A DNA stretch of 63,255 bases from JBOGXA01 sp050694175. Lineage in GTDB: Bacteria > Actinomycetota > CADDZG01 > WHSQ01. Made by a program: the position numbers and the translations under genes. Positions within the stretch are counted from its first letter, which is position 1. Each line of letters opens with the position of its first letter. Of this stretch, positions 31,369 to 40,266 are shown piece after piece. The notes under the pieces are model-generated. The model was not told where the DNA came from. It ran no database searches and worked only from the letters and a program-made list of their open reading frames with translations. The stretch is taken from positions 1 through 63,255 of the forward strand of contig JBOGXA010000023.1 in NCBI GenBank assembly GCA_050694175.1. The letters are read 5' to 3'.

Positions 31369-32388
31369 ATGGCGAAACTGGGCCTTGTCCTCGGCGGTGG
31401 CGGGTTGGTCGGCATGGCCTATCACGCGGGCGTGCTCAAGGCACTCCACGATCGCGGCATGGACCTAACGCGCGCCGACATCCTGGTCGGCACCAGTGCC
31501 GGAGCGATCATGGCGGCTTACCTCGCCATCGGCTGGACCCCGCAAGACTTCTACGACTACGCATATGGGCGCCATCCGGACTCGACCGCCGATCCCGACG
31601 AGCAACGAGACGAGGTGGCGCGCATCTTCACGCCGCTCTGGACCTCGAGCGGCGAGCGCGTCAGACGAAGCATCGGATCTCTGTTCGCAGTCGCATCGTC
31701 GCGGGGCTACTGGGAGCGGCTCGCGCATGGGCGCGTCCCCCTGGGCCCCCTCCGGCGCGCCTTTCCCGCCGGGATGTACTCAACCGACGAGTCGCAAGAG
31801 AGGTTGCGTAAGGACCTGCCGTCGGCGTGGCCCCGCGCCGGTATCTATCTGTGCGCGGCCGACCTCTATTCTGGAAAGAGAGTGGCCTTCGGAACCCCCG
31901 GGTCTCCGCCCGCCCCGTTCCACGACGCCGTACTTGCGTCGATTGCGATCCCCGGCGTCTTTCCGTCGATCCGGATCGGAGATCGCCACTACGTCGATGG
32001 CGGCGTCTACAGCGCGACATCACTCGACCTTGCCGCCGAGGCTGGATGCGACGCGATCCTGTGTGTCGCTCCCCTCGGTTATCGGAGAGATGTCGAGCTG
32101 TCGCTTCGAGAGATCCGCAAGCTGCCTCCGGTCCTCTTGCGCGCGGGATTCGCCCGCGCGTTGCGGCGCGAGGTCGTTGCCGCCCGAGCGCGCGGTATCG
32201 AGGTGTTCGTCATCCGTCCCTATCTCAGCGAACTCGGCATCCATGGGACCAATTCGATGCGGCACCACGATCGCACGTCGGTTGTCGAAGAAGCCATGCG
32301 AGGCACTAAGCGATTACTCGACGACCGGGCCGACGAGCCCGCGCTGCAAGCCTTTCTCGACGCAGTCCCCAGAGAAGCCGCCCGGTGA
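31369..32388 (+). CDS. Patatin-like phospholipase
   Basis: This is a 339-residue lipid acyl hydrolase. The oxyanion-hole motif GLVLGGGGLVGMAYHAGVL is at the N-terminus, the nucleophile Ser in ILVGTSAGAIMAAYL (GxSxG), and the dyad Asp in RHYVDGGVYSATS. It is soluble and probably cytosolic or membrane-associated. Its stop overlaps the acyl-CoA synthetase GTG (GTGA), followed by an alpha/beta hydrolase and pgl with further overlaps. A four-gene operon in which released fatty acids are activated to acyl-CoA is a sensible reading. Confidence 0.9.
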   Translation: MAKLGLVLGGGGLVGMAYHAGVLKALHDRGMDLTRADILVGTSAGAIMAAYLAIGWTPQDFYDYAYGRHPDSTADPDEQRDEVARIFTPLWTSSGERVRRSIGSLFAVASSRGYWERLAHGRVPLGPLRRAFPAGMYSTDESQERLRKDLPSAWPRAGIYLCAADLYSGKRVAFGTPGSPPAPFHDAVLASIAIPGVFPSIRIGDRHYVDGGVYSATSLDLAAEAGCDAILCVAPLGYRRDVELSLREIRKLPPVLLRAGFARALRREVVAARARGIEVFVIRPYLSELGIHGTNSMRHHDRTSVVEEAMRGTKRLLDDRADEPALQAFLDAVPREAAR

Positions 32389-34031
32389 ACCCACTGGCCG
32401 GGCTGAAGCCGGTTCTCGAGCTCGCCGATCCCCGAACGCTGTCCCGCCTCTACCGCGCGGGCACTCTCGCGCCGCTCACCCCCCTGGCGGTGGGCCTGTC
32501 GCTTCCGTGGCTGGTTGGACGCGGACAGTCTCTCGGCGTCGTGAGCCAGATGAACTCGGTGGTGATCGGTGCAAGGACTGCGATCCACGATCGCCACGGC
32601 GCGCTGACATGGCGTGAACTGGACGCCAACGCCAACAGAGCAGCACAGGCGATGCGGCGCCTCGGACTGTCAGGAGGAGACCGCGTCGCTTTGCTCCTTC
32701 GCAACGGTCGCGAGTTCGCCGAGGTGTTGTTGGGGGCCCAGAAGACCGGAATTGTCGTCTGCCCGCTTAACACCTGGGCGGTGTCGAAAGAGCTGAAGGC
32801 GACGCTCGAGAGCTCGGGCTGTCGAGCGCTCGTTTACGACGTGGCCCACTCCAAGCAGCTTGCAGGATGTGACCTGGAAGGTGCACTTCTCATCGCGACC
32901 GGGACGGCGGGCGATCCACTCGAGGGTTCGATCGCCTACGACGACTTCCTTGGAGCGGGCTTCGATCTGCCGCCCTTTCCGTTCACGCTCCGTGGCAGCA
33001 GCCCCAAGGTCGTCATCCAAACGTCGGGAACGACCGGCACGCCGAAAGGTGCACAGCGAGACGCGTCGGCGGCCGGGCTCCGATCACTTGCGAATCTGAT
33101 CGGCGTTGTCCCCTACCACCGCAACGACATCATCCTGTGCCCGGCTCCTCTTTTTCATTCCTTCGGGCTCGCAACGTTTACGTTCGCGACGGCACTTGGT
33201 GCCACGCTGGTGTTGCCGGAAAGGTTCGATCCCGAAGGGTCTCTCGAGCTGATAGAGCGCCACCGCGCAACGGCCGCCTCGTTTGTGCCGGTCATGATCG
33301 CGCGCATCCTCGACCTCGAAGACAACGTGGTGACCGCCTACGACATCTCAGCCCTGCGCATCGTGCTCGCCAGCGGATCCTCGATGTCTCCGGAGCTTCG
33401 CTCGGAAGCAATGGAGCTGTTCGGTGACGTCCTTTACGACCTATACGGTTCGACGGAGGCCGGATGGGTTGCCATCGCGCGTCCCGAAGACATCATCGCG
33501 AGGCCCAAGTCTGTCGGCCTGCCCGTCCCCGGCATCGAGGTCGCAATCTTCTCGGCCGAGGGCGATCGGCTGGGCTCGGGAGAGTCGGGCGAGATCTTCG
33601 TTCGAAGCAACGTGTCCTTCGAGGGATACTCATCCGGCGACTCCAAAGAGGAGCGCGAGGGATTCATGTCGATCGGGGACGCCGGCTACCGCGATGACGA
33701 AGGTTTTCTGTTCATCGAAGGGCGCGCCGACGACATGGTCGTTGTCGGCGGCGAGAACGTGTACCCGATCGAGATCGAGGAGGTGATCGAGTCGATACCC
33801 GGGGTCAGGGAAGCCGCAGTCGTGGGCATCGACGACCCCGCGTACGGGCAGGTGCTCGCGGCGTTCGTAGCAGGGTCGGCAACGGCCGACGCGATCGACC
33901 GAAGATGTCGCGATGAGCTGGCGTCCTTCAAGATCCCGCGCCGGATCGAGATCGTCGACGAGCTGCCGCGGACGAGCACGGGGAAGGTCTTGAAGCGAGA
34001 GCTGACCGACGCCGACAAGGCGGGTCACTAA
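32385..34031 (+). CDS. AMP-forming acyl-CoA synthetase
   Basis: This 548-residue adenylate-forming enzyme has the phosphate-binding TSGTTGTPKGAQRDASA (about residue 216), the adenine-site DLYGSTEAGW, the hinge-region GDAGYRDDEGFLFIEGRADD and the catalytic Lys in LPRTSTGKVLKREL. It activates a carboxylic acid, likely a medium/long-chain fatty acid, to acyl-CoA. An extended N-terminal ~60 residues precedes the core. It is coupled to the patatin gene upstream and to the hydrolase downstream (TAATG overlap). Confidence 0.9.
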   Translation: MNPLAGLKPVLELADPRTLSRLYRAGTLAPLTPLAVGLSLPWLVGRGQSLGVVSQMNSVVIGARTAIHDRHGALTWRELDANANRAAQAMRRLGLSGGDRVALLLRNGREFAEVLLGAQKTGIVVCPLNTWAVSKELKATLESSGCRALVYDVAHSKQLAGCDLEGALLIATGTAGDPLEGSIAYDDFLGAGFDLPPFPFTLRGSSPKVVIQTSGTTGTPKGAQRDASAAGLRSLANLIGVVPYHRNDIILCPAPLFHSFGLATFTFATALGATLVLPERFDPEGSLELIERHRATAASFVPVMIARILDLEDNVVTAYDISALRIVLASGSSMSPELRSEAMELFGDVLYDLYGSTEAGWVAIARPEDIIARPKSVGLPVPGIEVAIFSAEGDRLGSGESGEIFVRSNVSFEGYSSGDSKEEREGFMSIGDAGYRDDEGFLFIEGRADDMVVVGGENVYPIEIEEVIESIPGVREAAVVGIDDPAYGQVLAAFVAGSATADAIDRRCRDELASFKIPRRIEIVDELPRTSTGKVLKRELTDADKAGH

Positions 34032-34840
34032 TGCCCTCGTTCAACTACGACGGCCACAGGATCTCCTACGAACAAAAGGGCCGCAGAGAAGGCGCGGCGG
34101 AGCGGCCGGTCGTGCTCATCCACGGCCTTCTCTTCTCCCGCAAGCACCATTACGGCCTGGCCGCCGTCCTCGCCGAGCGGGGCAACCGCGTGATCCTTGT
34201 CGACCTGCTCGGCCACGGAGAGAGCGACAGGCCCGCGCACTCGCGCTTCTATTCGATGGAGATCTTTGCGCGCCAGGTGATCGCGCTTCTCGATCACCTC
34301 GGTATCCAGGAAGCGGTGGTGGGAGGGACTTCGCTGGGCGCGAACGTGGCCCTGGAGGCGGTCAACCATGCTCCCGAGCGCGTGCGCGGCCTAATCACCG
34401 AGATGCCGGTCCTCGAACGCGCCGCGCCCGCGGCGGGCATCCTCTTCCTGCCGCTGACGCTCGCCTTTGCGGAAGGATCGGCGCTTCTGCAGCGAGTCGC
34501 CAACTTCTTCAAGCGTATTCCGCGGGGCGCCGGCCTCTACCCGGACGTCCTCCTCGATCTCCTCTCGCAGGATCCCGTTCCGAATGCGGCGATCCTTCAC
34601 GGGCTGCTCGTCGGGCGCGCCGCTCCGCATCCGTCCGATCGCGAGAAGAACGACAAGCCGGCACTGATTATCGGGCACACGCGCGACCTGCTGCATCCGT
34701 TGAGCGACGCGGAGGCCCTCCACCGTGAGCTGCGCAACTCCCAGTTCGTGCAGGCGACGTCTTTCTTCGAGCTGCGGTTTGCGCCCAACCGACTCTCCGA
34801 TCGGATCGCCGACTTCCTCGACGGCGTTTGGGCGGCGTGA
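34031..34840 (+). CDS. Alpha/beta hydrolase, no clear catalytic histidine
   Basis: This 269-residue protein has VVLIHGLLFSRKHHYGLAAV (oxyanion HG), DLLGHGESDRP and the nucleophile motif VVGGTSLGANVALEAV. An acid may be the Asp in IIGHTRDLLHPLSDAEAL. Where most relatives have a catalytic His near the C-terminus, this one reads ATSFFELRFAPNRLSDRIA, with no His. It may be inactive as a standard esterase or use another residue. It is within the patatin/acyl-CoA synthetase/pgl operon. Confidence 0.82.
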   Translation: MPSFNYDGHRISYEQKGRREGAAERPVVLIHGLLFSRKHHYGLAAVLAERGNRVILVDLLGHGESDRPAHSRFYSMEIFARQVIALLDHLGIQEAVVGGTSLGANVALEAVNHAPERVRGLITEMPVLERAAPAAGILFLPLTLAFAEGSALLQRVANFFKRIPRGAGLYPDVLLDLLSQDPVPNAAILHGLLVGRAAPHPSDREKNDKPALIIGHTRDLLHPLSDAEALHRELRNSQFVQATSFFELRFAPNRLSDRIADFLDGVWAA

Positions 34841-35508
34841 GTTTTCGAGTAGAGGCATTTGGCTCCGCCGAGTGGCCGGGGCGGGCGGCGGCGGTCATCG
34901 GCCCGGTACTCCCAGCCGGCGGCGCGGTGGTTCTCACCGGAGGTGATGCGGCCGCCTCCCTCTACCCCGAACTTGCGGTCTACGAACACGACTGGTCGCA
35001 CACCGACGTTCTGTTCTCGGACGAGCGCGTCGTTCCGCCGGATGATCCGGCGAGTAACTACAGGATGGCGCGCGAGCTGTTGCTGTCGGTGCGCCCCCCA
35101 CGCCACGTTCATCGCGTACGCGGCGAGGATCGTCCACACGATGCTGCGGACGAGTACTCACGAGCGATCGAACACATCATGGAACGCGGCCCGGATGTGA
35201 TGCTGCTGGGTTTGGGCCCGGATGCCCACATCGCTTCGCTCTTTCCCCTGTCGCCCGTATTCGACGACGGGGGAGACTGGTCGCAGGCGGTGACGCGGCC
35301 AGACGGCCTGCACGGAGTGACCCTGACGCCGCGCGCCCTCCTACGGGCCGCAAAGGTGGTTCTGATCGTTGCGGGGGCCGCGAAAGCCGACGCGGTCCGG
35401 CGGGCCGTACGCGGGACCGAAGGGCCTCGCACCTGTCCCGTTCGCATCCTTGCCGATCATCCCGACGCGACCCTGCTTGTAGACGAAGCCGCCGCCGCAG
35501 AGCTCTAG
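34837..35508 (+). CDS. pgl: 6-phosphogluconolactonase
   Basis: This 223-residue enzyme of the NagB/DevB fold hydrolyses 6-phosphogluconolactone in the oxidative pentose phosphate pathway. It shows VVLTGGDAAASLYPEL, the signature WSHTDVLFSDERVVPPDDPA-SNYRMA, then DVMLLGLGPDAHIASLFP with the catalytic His-type residue and GVTLTPRALLRAAKVVLIVA. It is somewhat short (usual 230-260). The GTG at 34837 overlaps the hydrolase stop. Its pathway partner gnd lies 22 kb away. Confidence 0.88.
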   Translation: MSFRVEAFGSAEWPGRAAAVIGPVLPAGGAVVLTGGDAAASLYPELAVYEHDWSHTDVLFSDERVVPPDDPASNYRMARELLLSVRPPRHVHRVRGEDRPHDAADEYSRAIEHIMERGPDVMLLGLGPDAHIASLFPLSPVFDDGGDWSQAVTRPDGLHGVTLTPRALLRAAKVVLIVAGAAKADAVRRAVRGTEGPRTCPVRILADHPDATLLVDEAAAAEL

Positions 35509-35572
35509 TTTCTTTCCTGATCCGACATCCTCACGAGATGTAGAACCCGGAAAGTTCGATCGGTCCCCGATA

Positions 35573-35610
35573 TTTACGGGTCGGAAACCGCCACGAAACA
35601 CCCCCGAAAC
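35573..35610 (+). promoter_or_regulatory. GlnR-like operator upstream of amtB (four half-sites at 11-bp spacing)
   Basis: TTTAC (35573-35577) and GAAAC at 35584-35588, 35595-35599 and 35606-35610 are separated by exactly 6 nt each. The actinobacterial GlnR consensus is GTnAC-n6-GAAAC repeated. The phasing matches fully and three of four half-sites are perfect b-sites. It lies about 50 bp before the amtB start, in front of a nitrogen operon, which supports nitrogen control. Confidence 0.72.
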
Positions 35611-35663
35611 ACCGCTTCTCTATTTGTTGTCTGCAGGTTCAGGACACGAGAAGGGACGTGCGG

Positions 35664-36971
35664 ATGAATACCGGCGACACCGCCTTTGTGATGGTCGCGT
35701 CGGCCCTCGTCATGTTCATGACACCGGGCCTGGCGCTGTTCTACGGCGGCATGGTTCGAACGAAGAACGTGCTGGGCACGATCATGCAGAGCATCTTCGC
35801 TCTTGGGATCGTGTCCATCCTGTGGGTGGTCGTCGGCTACTCGCTCGCATTTGGTCCCGATCACGCGGGGATCATCGGTGGCCTGGACTGGGCCGGCTTC
35901 TCGGGTGTAGGTCAGGAGCCCAACGCCGATCTTGCGGCAACCATCCCCCATATTGCATTCGCGCTGTTCCAGATGATGTTCGCCGTGATCACTCCAGCCC
36001 TTATCACCGGAGCTTTCGCCGAACGCATGAAGTTCTCGGGATACGTCGTGTTCACAGCGCTCTGGCTCCTCGTCGTCTACGCACCGATCGCGCACTGGGT
36101 ATGGGCCCCGGGCGGCTGGATCCGCGAGCTCGGTGCCCTCGATTTCGCGGGCGGTACAGTCGTCCACATCAACGCCGGAGTGGCGGCGCTCGCCGCCGCC
36201 CTCATCGTTGGGAAGCGCAGGGGCTTCGGTAGCAACGCATTCGTGCCGCACAACCTCACGATGACCGTGCTCGGTACCGGGATTCTGTGGTTCGGGTGGT
36301 TTGGCTTCAACGCCGGAAGCGCGCTCGCCGCCAACGGGCTCGCCGCATCGGCCTTTCTCGCCACCAACCTGGGGGCGGCGGCCGGCGCCTGCGGATGGGC
36401 CCTCATGGACACAGCCAAAGAACGCAAGTCGACGACCCTCGGCGTCGCGTCGGGCGCGGTGGCGGGGCTGGTGGCCATCACGCCTGCGTCCGGCTTTGTC
36501 GGACCCATGGCGGCAATCGCCATCGGGTTCGCGGCCGGAATCGTGTGCGCGTGGGCCGTTGGGCTGAAGTTCCGCCTCGGATACGACGACTCTCTCGACG
36601 TCGTCGGTGTCCACATGATCGGAGGGATCGCCGGGGCTCTCCTGACGGGAATCTTCGCCGATACCGCCATCAACGCCGCCGGAGCGGACGGGTTGCTTGC
36701 GGGCGGCGGACTGTCGCTGCTGGGAAAACAACTGGTCGCCGTCGTCGCAACACTAGGGTTCTCTGGAGTCGCCAGCATCGCTCTCCTGAAGCTCGTAGAC
36801 GCGACGATCGGTCTGCGAGTCACCGAGGACGACGAAGTCGCCGGACTGGACATCACACAGCACTCCGAAGCCGGGTACGCGTTCGGCGAAGGCGGCACGG
36901 TGGCCATCCCTCCACCCGAGCGGGCCTACTCCCCTGCGGCGGTGCGCGTCCCGCAGGGAGGTGAAGCCTGA
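35664..36971 (+). CDS. amtB: Ammonium transporter
   Basis: This 435-residue Amt/MEP/Rh channel has eleven membrane helices. Signature segments are MVASALVMFMTPGLALFYGG, KNVLGTIMQSIFALGIVSIL, TPALITGAFAERMKFSGYVV, WIRELGALDFAGGTVVHINA (first pore His) and DVVGVHMIGGIAGALLTGIF (second pore His). It conducts ammonia/ammonium into the cell. ATG 35664 (AAGGGA 7-10 nt upstream) is preferred over GTG 35658. It is first of amtB-glnK-glnD and preceded by a GlnR-like operator. Confidence 0.95.
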   Translation: MNTGDTAFVMVASALVMFMTPGLALFYGGMVRTKNVLGTIMQSIFALGIVSILWVVVGYSLAFGPDHAGIIGGLDWAGFSGVGQEPNADLAATIPHIAFALFQMMFAVITPALITGAFAERMKFSGYVVFTALWLLVVYAPIAHWVWAPGGWIRELGALDFAGGTVVHINAGVAALAAALIVGKRRGFGSNAFVPHNLTMTVLGTGILWFGWFGFNAGSALAANGLAASAFLATNLGAAAGACGWALMDTAKERKSTTLGVASGAVAGLVAITPASGFVGPMAAIAIGFAAGIVCAWAVGLKFRLGYDDSLDVVGVHMIGGIAGALLTGIFADTAINAAGADGLLAGGGLSLLGKQLVAVVATLGFSGVASIALLKLVDATIGLRVTEDDEVAGLDITQHSEAGYAFGEGGTVAIPPPERAYSPAAVRVPQGGEA

Positions 36972-37309
36972 TGAAGGTGGTGGTCGCAGTCGTCAAGCCG
37001 TTCAAGCTCGAAGAGGTGAAGGAAGCTCTCGAAGACATCGGCGTGCGCGGAATGACGGTGACGGATGCCCGCGGCTTTGGCCGGCAGAAGGGACACACCG
37101 AGATCTACCGAGGCGCCGAGTACCAGGTGGACTTCACGCCGAAAACGAGAATCGAGGTCGTCGTCGACGACGATCAGGTCGACGAGATCACGAAAGCCAT
37201 CGCAGCAGCAGCGCGTACGGATTCCATCGGAGACGGCAAGGTGTGGGTAGTCCCCGCGGAGCAGGTCATCCGCATCCGCACAGGTGAACGGGGCCCGGAC
37301 GCTCTCTGA
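36971..37309 (+). CDS. glnK: Nitrogen regulatory PII protein
   Basis: This 112-residue trimeric signal protein senses 2-oxoglutarate and ATP/ADP and blocks AmtB when nitrogen is ample. KVVVAVVKPFKLEEVKEALE opens it. The T-loop is GFGRQKGHTEIYRGAEYQ with Tyr51 as the modification site, and the B-loop is TDSIGDGKVWVVPAEQVIRI. It overlaps the amtB stop (TGATG) and glnD. In several actinobacteria GlnD adenylylates rather than uridylylates this tyrosine. Confidence 0.95.
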   Translation: MKVVVAVVKPFKLEEVKEALEDIGVRGMTVTDARGFGRQKGHTEIYRGAEYQVDFTPKTRIEVVVDDDQVDEITKAIAAAARTDSIGDGKVWVVPAEQVIRIRTGERGPDAL

Positions 37310-39737
37310 GATTCGGGCTCCACGCCCGGTTCGCATCGAGAACGGTGCCGCCGCGGCCAGGGCGCGGTCGGCCGCCGTCGACGGCTGCCTCATCAACCTG
37401 ATCGACGAGCAACTGGGCCCCCGCATCGCGGTCGCGGCGGTCGGCGGTTACGGCCGGGGCGAACTGTCACCGCATTCGGACATCGACGTGCTTTTCCTCG
37501 TCCCGAGGGGAGCCACGCCTCCGCCGGCCTCGTTTCGTGGGGTTCTGTATCCGCTGTGGGACGCCGGATGGCAGGTCGGTCACGCGACGAGGTCACCCAA
37601 AGAGACGATCGCGCACGCGCGGGAAGATCTTCACTTCGCGACGGCCCTGCTGTCGGCCCGGTTCATCGCAGGCGACGAGCAACTTTGGGCCGACCTCGAC
37701 GAGCGCCGCAAGGCGTGGCTGCACCGGGAGCCTCGTCGGCTGGTCAGACGCATACTGGATTCGACGGCCACTCGACACCGCGCCCAGGAGCGCGCCGGCT
37801 GGGCTCTTGCACCCGATCTGAAGGATGGCATCGGCGGGCTCCGTGACCTTCACACCGTTACCTGGATCGAAGCCGCAACTGGGGCCACCGCGGACAAGGC
37901 ACTCTTGACGGACGCCGGGGATTGCCTGTTGGCCGTGAGGGAAGCGCTACACGCCGAGTTGAAGCGACCGGGTGACACCCTTCGCATCGATTTGCAGCCC
38001 GCGGTCGCACAGCGACTCGGATATACGAACACGGACGCCGACTCCGTGATGTCGACCGTGCACTCGAGCGCTCGAATCATCGAACACCGCGCCGGGCTCG
38101 TCCTTCAAGCCGTCACCAAGAAAGTCGTTGGAGGACCTCGCCGATCCGGGGCCGTGATGGCTCTTCGGGCGGGTATCTCTCTCGCCGACAACAGGTTGGT
38201 AGTGGACCGGCAGAGCCCAAACGACGCCCTTTCAACGGTGCTCGACCTTGTTGCATCGGTGGCCGACACGGGCAAGCCGATCGAGCCCAGATGGCTTCAG
38301 TGGGCCGAGGCGACTGTCTCCTCTGCAACTCCACGGCAATGGACGGACGCACAGAGGGTGGCATTCTTCGAGGTACTGGCGGGCGAGCATGCCGCTGCGG
38401 CTCTCGAACTGCTCGACCACGTTGGCGCGTGGCCGTCCTTGATGCCGGAATGGTTGCACGTGCGCGGGCGCGCGCAACACGATCCCTATCATCGCTACAC
38501 GGTCGACGGTCACTCATTCGTTACGGTCGCGGAACTGAACAAGGTTCTGCAGGAGGATCGCGCGCTGCATAGCGCGCTCGACGGCGACTCTCTCGCGGAA
38601 CTGAGGTTGGCTGCATTGCTGCACGACATCGGTAAGGGATCGGGTAACGATCATTCCGTTGCTGGGGAGCAATTGGCGACGGCGGTATGCCGGCGAATCG
38701 GCATCGACGAACCGGCTGCAGAGACGGTGGCGTTCCTTGTTCGCCGACATCTCTTGCTTCCCGACACGGCAACTCGACGCGATCTCGACGACGGCGCCGT
38801 CATCTCCGACGTCGCCGATTGCGCCGGCACAGCACGACGTCTTCACTTCCTCTACGCGCTCGCGGCAGCAGACGGACGCGCGACCGGCCCGGGGGCATGG
38901 ACCGAGTGGAAGGCCGCGCTGGTTTCCGAGCTGTACAGGAAGGCTCTCGTCGCCCTCGAGACTGGCCGGGTGCCCGCGCGCACGGATGCGACCATTCGGG
39001 CGCGTGAGATCGAGTCATTCGAACCCTTGCTTGCAGGCCGCGTCGAGCCAATCCTGTCCACGCTGCCGCCCTCCTACCTCGATTCGATCGGGGTGCCCGA
39101 GATGGCCGATGAGATAAGACTCATGCTCACACCGCCCGATCCCGGCGAGGTGCGCATGCGAGTCGAGGCGGGCGCGCCCGATGAACCATCCCTGCTGACA
39201 CTGTGCACACTCGATCGGCCGGGCATCCTCGCCAAGGCAGCCGGCGTGCTCGCGTTCAATCGCATCCGAGTCCTGCGCGCACAGGCCTACTCGACGTCGA
39301 GGGGGGTTGCGATTGAGCGCTTCGTGGTCATGCCCCCGATCCACGCCCACTGGGATGGTCTCGGTCAGCAGATCGAGGCGTGTCTGGCCGGCCGCGCGGC
39401 CCTTGACCCGCTGCTGGCGGGAAAAGTGCGCGATTACCATCCGGGAGCGCCGATGACGTGCGACGTGCGCGTGCTCGAGGACGCGTCCCCGCATTCGAGC
39501 GTCATCGAGGTGCGAACGAAAGATGCCCTCGGGATCCTGTACGCGGTTGCTGCCGGCATCACCGATCTCGATCTCGATATCCACGTCGCCAAGATCGACA
39601 CGATGGGCGAACGGGTGGTGGACGTTTTCTACGTTCGGACCGCATGGGGGTCAAAGCTCGATGAGGCTCAAGCGGCGGCTCTCGAACAATCGATCCGTCA
39701 CCGAATCGAACTTCTTTTTGGATCGGAGCCCCGTTAG
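37284..39737 (+). CDS. glnD: PII nucleotidyltransferase (GlnD)
   Basis: This 817-residue bifunctional enzyme modifies and demodifies PII. The nucleotidyltransferase motif is AAVGGYGRGELSPHSDIDVL (about 51-70). A GlnD domain follows, and the HD hydrolase site is LAALLHDIGKGSGNDHS (about 442-458). Two ACT domains occupy the C-terminus (about 636-705 and 738-805; LLTLCTLDRPGILAKAAGVL and SVIEVRTKDALGILYAVAAG), where glutamine is sensed. GTG 37284 overlaps glnK by 26 nt, so the exact start may be a few codons later. It is the last gene of the nitrogen operon. Confidence 0.93.
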   Translation: MNGARTLSEIRAPRPVRIENGAAAARARSAAVDGCLINLIDEQLGPRIAVAAVGGYGRGELSPHSDIDVLFLVPRGATPPPASFRGVLYPLWDAGWQVGHATRSPKETIAHAREDLHFATALLSARFIAGDEQLWADLDERRKAWLHREPRRLVRRILDSTATRHRAQERAGWALAPDLKDGIGGLRDLHTVTWIEAATGATADKALLTDAGDCLLAVREALHAELKRPGDTLRIDLQPAVAQRLGYTNTDADSVMSTVHSSARIIEHRAGLVLQAVTKKVVGGPRRSGAVMALRAGISLADNRLVVDRQSPNDALSTVLDLVASVADTGKPIEPRWLQWAEATVSSATPRQWTDAQRVAFFEVLAGEHAAAALELLDHVGAWPSLMPEWLHVRGRAQHDPYHRYTVDGHSFVTVAELNKVLQEDRALHSALDGDSLAELRLAALLHDIGKGSGNDHSVAGEQLATAVCRRIGIDEPAAETVAFLVRRHLLLPDTATRRDLDDGAVISDVADCAGTARRLHFLYALAAADGRATGPGAWTEWKAALVSELYRKALVALETGRVPARTDATIRAREIESFEPLLAGRVEPILSTLPPSYLDSIGVPEMADEIRLMLTPPDPGEVRMRVEAGAPDEPSLLTLCTLDRPGILAKAAGVLAFNRIRVLRAQAYSTSRGVAIERFVVMPPIHAHWDGLGQQIEACLAGRAALDPLLAGKVRDYHPGAPMTCDVRVLEDASPHSSVIEVRTKDALGILYAVAAGITDLDLDIHVAKIDTMGERVVDVFYVRTAWGSKLDEAQAAALEQSIRHRIELLFGSEPR

Positions 39738-39750
39738 GCAACCACGTCGT

Positions 39751-39798
39751 TTCTAAACCGCCTTTTAGTCGGTTCGCGCACCAAAAGGCGGTTTAGAA
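39751..39798. terminator. Perfect 16-bp inverted repeat after glnD
   Basis: TTCTAAACCGCCTTTT (39751-39766) is the exact complement of 39783-39798 around a 16-nt loop, 14 bp beyond the glnD stop. The arms carry T- and A-runs, so transcripts of either strand end a GC-stem with uridines. It fits a strong terminator of the amtB operon, though a mobile-element relic is possible. Confidence 0.65.
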
Positions 39799-40266
39799 CG
39801 GCTTTTCTGGCCCCCTGCACCCTCTCCACTGCGCCGCGATCGACGAGTACGGGTACGCGCTCATCTCAACGAGCAAGCAGGCATCACGGGTCCGCGTCGA
39901 GTGGCGTTCGTCCCGGCCCGCCCGCGCAGGCGGGGGCCGGCAGGTTGCGGACTGCCCGTCTCGAACCATCACGCGCTGAGCGGGCGGCTCGAAGTGGGTA
40001 TTGCCCTGATCTAGGCCGGTTCGCGGCTATCGATTGGACCGGGCAACCAAGCTGAGCTGCCCTTTTGTCCGTTACCTGCGGGCCCCTGGCATCACCTTCG
40101 TCCTCGTGGTAGGAACTCCCGCCGAGCGGGTTTAGGGGCCCCTCGTTGGGGTTAGAAGTTCTCCCTGCTCGATCTGGTGGCGCCGGGCGCGGGCCTAAAG
40201 CGGCGTCGCCGAAAAGCCGATCCCAGAACCATAGGGAACTAGCCGGTCGAAGGGATGGGATGAGTC
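39799..40266. other. Long non-coding region before the CAP-domain gene, possibly structured leader RNA
   Basis: This 468-bp region has no convincing ORF. Its 3' half is rich in complementary segments. GAACT (40113-40117) can pair with AGTTC (40157-40161). GAGCGGG (40124-40130) can pair with CCC(T)GCTC (40163-40170), which would make a pseudoknot. A hairpin of CCCC/GGGG (about 40139-40151) lies between them, and ATCCC (about 40219) can pair with GGGAT (40252). I could not match it to the c-di-AMP, c-di-GMP or other riboswitch consensus I know. Confidence 0.45.

Noticed and set aside
39950..40266. Cyclic di-AMP (ydaO) or cyclic di-GMP riboswitch
   Set aside because: The location before a CAP protein is suggestive, but the conserved core sequences of these classes are not found by eye.
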